Shown here: positions 12,301-24,300 of the stretch, piece by piece
Position numbering within the stretch: the first letter of the stretch is position 1
How the letters are laid out: every line of letters begins with the position of its first letter
Notes under the pieces: generated by a model
Database searches by the model: none
Seen by the model: only the letters and a program-made list of their open reading frames with translations
Told to the model about the DNA's origin: nothing
NCBI GenBank assembly: GCA_026874595.1
Contig: CM049321.1
Coordinates: 47,671,797 to 47,735,796, forward strand
Direction: 5' to 3'
DNA from: Sipunculus nudus
Lineage: Eukaryota > Annelida > Sipuncula > Golfingiida > Sipunculidae
Length of the DNA stretch: 64,000 nt
Made by a program: the position numbers and the translations under genes

Positions 12301-15300
12301 CGTAGTCGCTTGTCGACTACCCGTATTCTAGTTAGCATAAATAAAAAAAATCAATACCTTAAATTTTTTGTCTAACTTTAACTATGGCACGTTTTTTTTC
12401 TGTAAGCACTGTTGATTTAGTTTTCACAGCATATATACATAAGGATTTAATCTTTTAAAATCTGAAATTTCAAAGGAATTGATTGAAAAGAGAAGCTTTT
12501 ATTCAAGTTTTCATACACCATGTCAAGTGTTGTTTACATCAGGCCCACCTAGTAGTACAACCTTCACTTGTATTATATGTAACCCTCTCCAGGCAGCTTG
12601 CCTTGGCTCAGCTTGGCCACTACTAGCAGGCTTCCCCTCTGCCCTGCGCTCCCCCCCCCCCCCCCAGCTGGTGCATAAACTAGATGATTGTTATAATTTT
12701 CTGTATTTGATTCATTCTTATTCTAGGCTGTGCTACATTTTAGATTTTGTATTGTAACACAAGGGTTACAATGATTAAAGTGCACATCTAATTGTGTCCA
12801 CGAAGTGGTGTATTGCTATATGAAAGTGTGGATGTTCATCCGATAAGTAATTCTTTTCTTCAGAAGAGTAAAAACTTCACCAGGTGTGAAATTGACTATT
12901 AATTCCAGTAAAAAATTATAGCTGAGATAGTTATAAGCACAATGATGTTGTTTGTCCCTCATTCAACTAACAGTGTGTATACTTTATTTGAAAAGATGGT
13001 TTTATTTTATCAGATTTACTGAATCTTTTATTTGGGTGAATGAAATTAAGCATGTACTAAAAACTCCAATGTACAAACCTTTTTAATAGTGATTCAAGGA
13101 ATAATCTTGATGATGCCATGTTGTGGCATTATTGTATCCCCAGACAAAGTCGGGGGATACTATGTTTTCATACCGGTCCCACCGCCAACGCATATAAATC
13201 TTGTTGGCGCGATAACTCAAAAAATATTTCACGGATCTTTACCAAACTTGTTATATGTATAGATATGGGTGAGAGAACGAGGCCTATTTAAAATGAGGTC
13301 ATGACCTTGACTAGGAGAGTGTCCTTGACCTTGAATAGGTAAAGTTTTGGGAAAATCACACTAATTCTTAAATATCTCAAGAAATCTTGCATGGATTGAT
13401 CCAAAAATCAAGTTGATGGAAGATCATGGATAGGGTTGTCATGTTCCAGAAACTGGTGGCGCCATCTATTATTCTTTACTTGTTTTTGTGCCGTTTAATA
13501 CCCCCAAAATTGCTACTTGACAGTACTGTGGGCATTATAAGTAAAAAACTAATGGACAGATTTCTTTTATATTATGCATGTACATAGATATGGGATTTTG
13601 GGATGATGTTTATTTAAATTGGGGTCATGACCTTTCCTATGAAAGTGGCCTTGACCTTGAATATTGCCATATATGGTGAAAATCTCACAAAATCATTAAT
13701 ATCTCAATAAGGGATGTATTGATTGGTCCAAAAATCAACTTGACCGAAGATCTTGGATAGTAATGTCATGTACCAGAAATAGGTGGCGCCACCTGTTATT
13801 CTTTTACTTGTTTTAATGCCGTTTAATAACCCCATCATTGCCATTTAACAGTCTTGTAAGCATGTATAAGTCAAAAACTATCAGACAGATTTCTTTCATA
13901 TTATGCATATACATAGACATGGGTTATAGGATGATGTATATATAAATTTGGGTCATGACCTTTCCTATTAGAGTGGCCTTGACCTTGAATATTGCCATAT
14001 GTGGTGAAAATTACACAAAATCATTAATATCTCAATAAGGGATGCATTAATTGGTCCAAAAATCAACTTGATCGAAGATCTGGGATAGTATTGTCATGTG
14101 CCGGAAACTGGTAGTGCCACCTGTTATTCTTTTACTTGTTTTCGTGCCGTTTAATACCCCATCATTGCCTCTTAACAGTACTGTGAGCATTATTAGTCAA
14201 AAACTAATGGACTGATTTCTTTCATATTTTGCATATACATAGACATGGGTTAGGGGATGATTGAAATATATTGAAATTGGGGTCATGACCTTTTCTATGA
14301 GAGTGACCTTTTCTATGAGTGTCCTCTGATATTAATTGTTGCTGAAGATGGGGGGCCTATTCTTAAAGGGGGGGGGGGGGATTTATAATCTGGGGATACT
14401 ATGGCACCTGCGGTGCCAAGAAATCTCTAGTTTTCTTTTAAATTCAGTTTAAACATTTGTGATTTAAAAATAATAAAATATATGTGTATGCATAATATGA
14501 CCCAATATGAGCTACACTTTGGATAAATAATGATTGCAACTTAGAATTCTGATTTTAACTTATATTTTCAGATTTTTTTATTACAAATTTATAAAACTTA
14601 TAAATAAAAAAAATGAATCTGATAAAAACTGTTAATGGAAAAAGTGGATATGCTAAAAAATAGGCATAAGTATAAACTTAAATGCATTTTTCCCTTGAAA
14701 GTGAAATAAAGGTATTAGTCCATCCTGTCCACTTGCCTGTCCAACTGTAAATTTTTCATATGCATCACAATATCTCAAAACTTTTACTGTTTTCTTCATG
14801 AGAGTCTTGTCAGAGTATAAGCTTTGCAATCATATATTTAGAACTTAACTATAACCAAGTAGGAGGGCCCCTTTCCTCATAGATTCTCATATGCTTGTAT
14901 ATATGAAAAACATTACAATAGAATATTTTGCATATTTTGAATTTGCAAAAATTTCAAACTTCAGCTTAGCGCCGTGACCCATGGGTCCCTTGTTGTAACC
15001 TAGCTTTATTAAAGCTGCTTTTCCATAAGCACAAAACGAGCGTGAACCTGAAGGTGAATGCGAATATATGATTGCAAGCTGTTCACAGGGTGTGTTTCCA
15101 TATAAGTAACGGTACATAAGATTTGTAAGTCTTGTCTTCACAGTTTATAAAAGAAATTTAAGTTTCTATTGGTGAATTTTGTAGAACTTCTGAAAGTGAT
15201 TATCTATAATTAAAGACATGTTCAGATCTGTATTTATCTGTAAGTAAAGAATATACGTATTTGAAGTTAATTTCCCTCTGTGTCCCACATGTCCATTGTC

Positions 15301-18300
15301 ACACATTACTTATCATTTAAACATCATTGTAATAAACAGTGGTGGCATCGTACAAACATTGGTGCCTTTCATTTATGAATTCTACCAATCTATTCACATC
15401 ACCATCATTGAACATTGTCTTCACTCATGCTGACTTTGCTTTAGGCACGTGCTGTAAACTCAGGTACATCCTTCGTTTGTGATGTCATTTTAAGGGATTC
15501 CATTTGTTGAATGTATTTGTATTGTTTTGGCAGCCCCCCACGTGTTATAAACATGAAGATATAAACAAAACAAATTTCCTGTGTGTGGTGGGATCAGCAT
15601 TTTCAAGGTTCAAGGAATTATCTTTAGTTGATCCATGTTAGATATTGGAATAGGCCCTTTTCCTCTTATAATCACTCAGGGAAAATTTGTGTATCTGTAC
15701 AATTACATATTTATTGTCATACCATTATTATGTTGTCTTCCAGACTGAGCTAGAGGAATGTACAGAGGCACTGTCTGAGATGATCGCCCGGCCATACTTA
15801 CGAACTCCTCGATGTAAGATCATCCAGACAGCCCACCTAGTGCAGAGGAAGCGCCATGAATTCCTGACGGCCATCGCTAAAGGTCTCGTCCCTCCAGACT
15901 CCTCCCCCACACTCAGGAAAAGGAAGAAGAAATTCAGTGTGGAGCTGGATGTGAGAATTTACATTTAATGATTTATTAGTGCCATGACCCATGGGTCCCT
16001 TGTTTTGAGGGAAATATGATCTTAAAAAAAAATTTTTCTTTTAAATTCCATTTAAACATTTTGTGCTTTTAAAATAATAAAATATATATGTATATACAAA
16101 ATTTGACAAGTTATGAGTCAAACTAAGGAAAAATAATGATGCAACTTACAATTCTGATTTAACTTATTATATTTTTTTTATTGCCATGACCCATGGGTCC
16201 CTTCTTTTGAGGGAAATATGATCTTAAAAAATATTTTTCTTTTAAATTCCATTTAAACATTTTGTGCTTTTAAAATAATAAAATATATATGTATATACAA
16301 AATTTGACAAGTTATGAGTCAAACTAAGGAAAAATAATGATGCAACTTACAATTCTGATTTAACTTATTATATTTTTTTATTGCTTCTTTATACAATTTT
16401 TTAATTAAAAAAAATGAATATGAGAAAAAGTATCAATGCAAAAAATGGATATGCTAAAAATAGTGTTAAATATATACTTAGTAACCCTTTGTAAAGTGAA
16501 ATAAAATAACCACTCCTTTTCTGTCCACCTGTCTGTCCTTCTGTAAATATTTCATATGCAACGAAGTATCTCAGAATCTTTACTTGTTCTTTCATGGCAG
16601 TCATGACAGGGTATTTGCAGTCATATATTTAGTACTTTACTTTAACCAAATAGGATAGCCAGCACCTCTTAGCTTTTCAAATGCTAACACAAAAAAAATA
16701 ACAATAGATATAAACATATTTTGCATTTGATAATATTTTACTAAAGTCAGCTGAATTATCCCTGGTTATTTTGAGATGTCTGTTGGTAGCACTTACTAAA
16801 AAAGGGGCATTAAGATAACCTTATTAGAAGAATGATAAGTCACTAATAGGTTTTCTAGATTTCATTTATTTATATGCACTGGGATAATATTTTACAAAAA
16901 CTCCCAATTTGTTATGAAGGCTTTAGAGTGCATCTCTGAGGTTCTCTTGGTGTTTGACTTATTAATTTCTGGAAAATTTGTATGTTGGCATAATATATTT
17001 ATATACAGATGTGCCAACATATGCTTGAATATAGGGTGGGCAGTAAAAAGAATAACTGTAAAAAATGATAAAAATGATGATGGTGATGATGATTATTATC
17101 ATTGTAAATTTTCTTCTGATGTAAAATCTGCCTTTAGACTTCTTTGAAAAGCCTATATAAATTTAGATCCAGCAGTGACAGAAATATCTTAAGTAAAAGT
17201 AAGTATTTCATCATAAGAATAAATATTGATGTATGTTAAGGAAATGAGTGCAACAGCAGTATAATAGAATATGAATTGAGAGTGCTTGAGACAATGATCA
17301 TTATTGCACCTCAACAGGATGACCTGAAGAAGGCTCTTTTGGCTTCGATACAAGACCTTGACCCCAATAATCCATGGGTCAAGGACCCAACTGGGAAGCA
17401 CACCAATGTGATCGCACTCCTGGATTGGCCTGAGGAGAGTGATGACTCTGACACCGAGGGAGCCAATAAGAAGGCAGATAAGCAGTCAAATGAAGATAAC
17501 CCAGAAGAGGAAGGGGCAGCTGCTGCTTGTCCTGGAACTAGTTCAGAGTCAGAGGAATCGGCCAGTATCTCCATACCTGAACCTGTAGGTTAGTATCTCA
17601 AGCTTAGTAATCATAGCTGACTCAGTCCTGCAGAAATATATCAGTAACTGAACTTGTAGGTTAGTATCTCATGCTTAGTAATCTTAGCTGACTCAGTCCT
17701 GCAAAGTCATAACTGAACTTGTTACTTAATGTATAAATCTTATGCTTAGTAATTTAAGCTGACTCAGTCCTGCAGAGATATATCAGTAAAACTGAACCTT
17801 TCTATCACAGCTAGCTCATACATGATGAAATATATCTAATATAGAATGTAGTCAGCACAGTAAAAATTGAAGCCTATATAGGATGAAAAGGCAAATCATA
17901 CCTAAAGTTGTTAAAAAAAGAATACTCTTTCTGTTCAATATGAGAAATCAGTGTGCAGCTTTTGTATTTTTCAGCTGTGTGTGTACGAGAAGGCTGTAAT
18001 CGTCCTCGAGCTAAGAATCCCCGAACGGAAGAGATCCATGATCACTGCAGCATCCGCTGTATGAGACTGGATCAGCTGGAACGGAAGAAGAAAACTGGAG
18101 ATGGTAAAGCATCATACAGTCTGGTCATTGTGGACATCCATTAAAGGATGAAAGCCATTTCTTCCTGCAACGTCCATTGTACTCCTTCCATAGGGATAAT
18201 TAGATACCACCAAACTTATCTGTACAAACTTAGCTGTTTGGTGATTTATGAAGAACCAAGAATGCAATACGTAACTATTTGAACAAGTTGTATTATTTAT

Positions 18301-21300
18301 TACAAAGACAAGTCATATCAAATTGGAAATATTTAAGAATGGATAAAATAAAAAAAAAAGAAATCCTACTGTATTATTCACCCCATCATCACAACAAAAC
18401 ATTAATTTGTACAGAGTCTGCATTTGTGAGTTATTAAAAAAATTGTAGCATCACTTGCCTGAGTGGTACTCTTTGGGAAAGCACAACATAATTACTGTCC
18501 AACTGTGAGTTAATTTTCAGGCAGATTGACTAATTCCATAATTGCACCTAGGTGTACAAGTAAATGAGAAAAGGTACACGATTATATTCATATTTATTTA
18601 GGCTATAAAATCTAATAGCACAGGTTTCTGTTGAGATCAAGAAAAGGAAGCCTCAAAACAAACAAAAATGAAATATAACAAAATATCAACCATGTGTAGT
18701 ATAACATAGAATAAGAAAAAACACAGAAAAAGTCAGATCACCCGGCATAACATAGAAAGTAATTTTTTATTTGTTTAATATTATCAGAGGAAGAACTACC
18801 ACCGCCGTCTGGAGACTTTCACGCTGAGCTTGACCTTCTGCGTGCCCTTGAGATGTCACGGATTCAGTTCATGAGGGAGATGGGACTGCTGCGACCGGGA
18901 ACAGAGGAAGAGCCAGAGTGAGTCTGGTACTTTTTAACATCAGTTCAGGGTTCGCACAGACCCTCAAAAACCCTCGAATGTATTATTTGGTTTTCTTTAC
19001 AAACAAGGCTTTTCTTTGATTATGATAATAAAATATTTAAATATAAAAAAAAATAAAAGTAATAGGTATGATTTATCAAATGAAATATCCAATTAAGTTA
19101 TATCTTATACCGGTACATTATCTTAAATTACAGTATTCAAATTAATTTAAGTAAAGACCCAATGGTGTAAAACAAAGAGAGTAAAAGAAGTCTGGTCTTT
19201 TCTAAGGTGCATCATGGTGCAATGCTGGCCAACCAGGGCAAATCCTTCAATTTTATTTTATCCCTGATTTTACACTTCATTGGTTGGCATACATGCTTTG
19301 CATGTAACAGAGGCCAGATAATTACACAGTCATGAAAGCTTATAAATTTTTAGATTTGAATTTAATATATTCATGAACCTTTAAAATTTAATTGTTCGCT
19401 CCCTTGTATCTGCCCCAGGGCTTTGTCCTTTGGCCAATGGAGGTCGCTGGGTTCTGCCAGCGCCGCCTTCTGTCTTGAGACTTTCATCAAACTTTCATCC
19501 ATGATTAACATAAACACTTCATCCCTCAATTGGTTAAGCCAAAGGGTTTAATAGAAAAGTAATAGCTATTGTTTCATAACTAAGTAAAGTAATACTTGGG
19601 ATCTTATTTCTATTACATGTTATCATTTCCTTTCTTTTACAATAACTATAACTCTGAAAGCCTGTAAAATTTTCTATTACATATTGCCATTATCTCATTG
19701 TAGTTATTAACCAATATATACAACGTAATTTTTTGGTCCATATATTGCCCTCGAAAGGGAATGGCATACCCTCGAAAATGGTATCTAAAATTGGCTCCAG
19801 ATATCCTCGAAAACCCTCGAATTTTTTTCTGCTTTTGCTGTATGAACCCTGTCAGTTATATAACCTACTAAGCATCATAACCCATTGTTCACTCATTATT
19901 GACTGCTGGAAGTGAGGGTTATTATCTGTAGTAAATTCTGTGTACTTGTTTGTGTTTGTAAGAAATCTGGTGATCAGTTTCACAGGTTTTAGTGAAATAT
20001 TGGTCAAAGTGATAGAGTTTTGGTGTAGGTCCCTGTGCATAAGGGATTTTAGAGATTATAACTTGTTTATGCAGTCATCTGTGACTGTGACCATGCAATT
20101 GAAGTGAACCAATGGAGAGGCTTCGGGATCTCCTGGTCCTTTCATATTCTCATGTACTGCAGAATTTCTTAAAATGATGATGCCTCTTGATGTTAAATGT
20201 GAGACCACTCTGAAAATGGTGGAAATGTATTTTATTGATACACAGATTATGCATGTCAAAATTATTTAGGTCCTGTGGGTGGTTAGGGCTGAGTCACACT
20301 GGGGGATATGACAGCTTACAACTAGATACAACGGGCAATCCTGGGAAGTCACGGAGAGTCACAACTGACTCTCGTGTACATGTCTGTCTTGCCATGATAG
20401 CAAGAGTGATGGCAAAGAAAGACTACCATATTTGTGCACCGATCTTCAGGAGTTTATAAACTTGTGAAGCAGCAGGAGCGTGTTTCCTTCTCCAAACTTT
20501 TCCTTTTCCTGTTTGCAAAAAAAGATGATGCAAACAGGAACAAGTTCCTTTTCTGATACCAAAATGCATTGTTTATATACACACATACTTGCATCTTATA
20601 ATATCAATCTGTAGTGCATATTGTTTGGCTTCATTTTGTTCACAAATATATAAGATACATTGCAAATAATGAAACATTTAATGTTATGTTACTCAATAAA
20701 ATTAAAATAAAGTCCCATGTGGGTAGGCACTTCTTTCCTTGCTGCCAATGTTGCCAGCACTTACCTCGTTCCTGCGCCCCCTGGTGGTGTATCCAACTCA
20801 CTAGGTAGTTACGTTTTTACATGTTCATGTTCATGAAAAAAAACAGTCTTTGTTCATGAGTGGAAGTATGAACAGAAATGTAATAATGGAGGTAAAAAAA
20901 GTACACCTCAGTGTTTCCCACGGTGATAGGGGGCATTGTAGCCAGGATGGCAATGAGTATTTATTTGGCTGCCACTTGCAACAGATATACACACAGTGCA
21001 TTTCAGTGCATGCAGCATTGGCATCTGGTACCACAAGTTAATAGTAGTGGTAGGAATCGGTTGTAAAATCATATTAGATGATTTAAATATTAAAAAAACT
21101 AATCAATTATTTATTAATTACTTTGTGTGTTGTTTATATTACCATAAAATATGCTGTATAGAATTATACCTAAAATATTGACCAAGTAAATTCAGTCTCA
21201 CTTGGTCAAGGTTGGTAGGGTTATTGACACATATTTGTAGCACAAGGTTAAGTTTTAATGCTGTTCGCTATTTTTTGCCCCATCTTTCATATATCTCAGA

Positions 21301-24300
21301 CATAATAAGAATGATATTGGGATAATGTGACTTCTTCAGATGTGCTTACACAATCATTTGTGATTGATAATGCAAATGTGCAAACAATTTAATCAATTAC
21401 GAAAGAAAAATAACCAGTTATTGATTAATTGGCACACTACTAGTTATTAGGTTGTCCAACTGGCCATGGTTTAAAAACAAACCATATTTGTAATGGAATT
21501 TGAGTGCTTGAGGTTCCTGTAAGGAGCCTTGGGCCCTGTATACCTTATCTTGCCTGACTATATATGTTTCTGTATGTTTTTCCATTTCCAGCACTACACC
21601 TATAGGCACCAGTCCCATGCCGAGCCCTCAGCCTGAGAGGCTACAACTTCAAGACCCACCAAAACGAGAAACACCGGATCCTACACCAGACCTGACTGAT
21701 CCAGTTCCTGAACCAGAGCCAGAGTCTACTGCAGAGCCCTCTGGTGAATTTGACACAGAACTACAACGGGCTTTGGAGCTGTCTCGCCTTCAGGTGGAAG
21801 GTAGCATGTCAAAAGCTTTTTCTTTTAGTTTATTTCTTTAAAGATTCATTCCTACCTATCTTATTGATGTCATTGTCTATTGGATGAGGATGGTATATAA
21901 TTATTAAGCCTTGTTATATACAGTGAAACTTGTGTAATAAGGCCACGCTGGGGACTAGCCAAAAATGGTCTTAATTGTATCGGCCAAAACAGAGTTTTGC
22001 GGATACTATGTTTTCAGTTGGCCGCCGATTATGTTCGGGTCACATGTGAACTGCTGCGCCCTGATTTTGTTTTGACCTCTGACCTTTCCTCTCTCCAGTA
22101 CGTCCATCTGTGCGTCTGTTTTGACACATTAACCCACATATCTCGGGAACCGTTTGACCGATTCGGAAAAAATTTGCACAAATGTAGCACTTGGATAGCT
22201 TTATAAAATACATAAAAATGGTGGCGCCACCTGCAACCATTTTTGCACAGCGTCCATCTGTTCATCTGCCTTGGGATAAAATCACTCATATCTCTGCACT
22301 GGTTTGACTTATCTGCCTAAAATTATGCATGTATATACATCTTGGATAGCTTTCTGGATTTTGTGGCAGATGGCGCCACCTACATTCACATTTTTGCTGC
22401 TGACATTCAAGCTCATATCTCGGGAACCGTTTGGCTGATTGGGCCAATATTTTGCATGTGTATAGATCTCTCATAGCTCTTTATCATACGCAAAACTGGT
22501 GGTGCCACCTGCAACCATTTTTGCACAGCATCTGTCTGTTTGTCTGCCGTGGGATAAAATCACTCATATCTCGGCACTGGTTTGACTGATTGCATTTGTA
22601 TACAACTTTGATAGCTTTCTGGATTTTGTGGTAGGTGGCACAGCCTACATACACATTTCGGCTGCAGACATCCATGCTAATATGCAACACACCTCACTCT
22701 ATTTCCCCTTGTTACTCAATCTATGTCTCACTTCACCCGTCCCACTCTGATTTCGGCAGATACACGTAGTCGCTTGTCGACTACCCGTATTCTAGTTCAC
22801 AGATGGTCTTATGAGACAGGTCATTTATAACCAATGTAAATATTTTCAGTTCATACAAAGGTTAAATGAAAGGTTACAACAGCTCTACACATTGATTTAA
22901 ATGCAAATCGGAAATTAAAAAAAAAGTTAGAAAAAAAATTAACAAAAAATTGGAGAAACTTGGACTTAATTTGCATTTGACTAAAATGCTACTTGTTTTG
23001 GATTTTTGAGTGACTCGAACAAATAAAGTGTCCCTGATGAAGAAACCTTCAAGCTTCAAAAGCCTGTATGTATAAACTGCCTGTAAAAAATCAACATTGA
23101 CTGGTTTATTAATTTACTGCAGTAAGAAAATACAGTAAAATCTCTAAATAACAACAACCATCTAGACCTCAATAAAGTGGTCGCATTTGGGAGGTGGTCT
23201 TCTAAACAAAGTGTGATATAAAGAGGGAAAAGTAATCATGACCGGTTAAAGGGGTCCTTCTTTTTGAGGTGGTCACTAATCCAAGATGGTAGATAAGTTA
23301 GGTTTTACTGCATTTTTTTGTTGTTGAAATTTCAGAGGAAGATGCTGACTTGAAACTTGCGATTCAGCTGTCACTCAAAGAGACAGATGTGGATGCCGAT
23401 GCTGCGCCCTCAGTAGATGAAGATCAATTGGAAGAAGCAGCGGTGGCAGCAACACAGGCGCCATCTGCTGGATACAGGGTGAACCAGGCAGGAAGTCAGA
23501 CGGAGAGCAGCATGTCAATCACACTAACAGGGGATGGTATGGACAGAACACGTGAGAACCGCCCATTGTATATCACAAACATTGACAGTGATGACAGTAT
23601 AGATTGTGCGTTTGACAAAAAACCTTCGTATATATCTAGCGCTGATATTGATGATGGTATTGAAAGAACTCGTGAAAGTAAGCCATTGTATATCACTAGT
23701 ATAGATGATGACACTCTCGGGGCATGTGGAGGCACGACTCTTTTGCCACCGCCTATGCCTGGCACTATGAGTCCGCACCATGGTGCCGGAATCGCTAGAG
23801 AACGAAAGCATTCGGCACCCGCAGAACCAGAACTAAGTGCTCGGGTTAAAGCCGACCACGTGAGTAAAAGTCGACCTGCCAGTTGTATTATAACACCTTC
23901 TAACAGATCTGATGATGTTTCCATGGTAACCAGCTCCACAAATCCTGCAGATGTTTCAAAATTTATGGATGGAAACAGTGGGAACAGCAATCTCCTTCCA
24001 CAACTGAACACTTTTGGCATCATAAAGGACATTTCTGTGAATAACATACTGTCATCCGATGCTGATAAAACTTGTGAATTTGATTCGAAAGATTTTAGTT
24101 TGTTGTACATGAAATCCCCATCTGAGGACGTGAAGGAGCAAGTCTTTGAACCACGTCCACAGCAGACCATTCCCACCCAGACCAAATCTACGAGACCAGG
24201 CATAAAACGTGTAGAGAATGTGTCCAGACAGCCGACACAACAAGAGCGAAAAACTACAACATCAGGGCAAGAATCAAACAGCACAGGCTACACCAGTCGC

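Larger units (their letters stand above)
10120..14994 (+). mobile_element. Family B hairpin-ended element, interrupted by elements A and C
   Basis: Starts with the palindrome AGCTCAGCTGAGCT (10124-10137) and TTTGTCCGTCGTC-type sequence, and ends with palindrome GACCCATGGGTC then CCTTGTT (14976-14994). Collinear sequence continues on the far side of insert A: AGCATAAA... at 12334 matches the uninterrupted copy at about 33416. No ORF. Other copies: 32883-34763, about 34977-35200 and about 50842-52046, plus tail fragments at 15981-16720. Confidence 0.75.

Noticed and set aside
10622-12331. Classical Helitron reading (TC...CTAG inserted at A^T)
   Set aside because: The intact copy of the host repeat shows the insertion starts before GTATCC and is flanked by TT, so A^T boundaries do not reconstruct the empty site.
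23496-24284. 262-codon antisense frame
   Set aside because: Shadow of the long ANKIB1 last exon.
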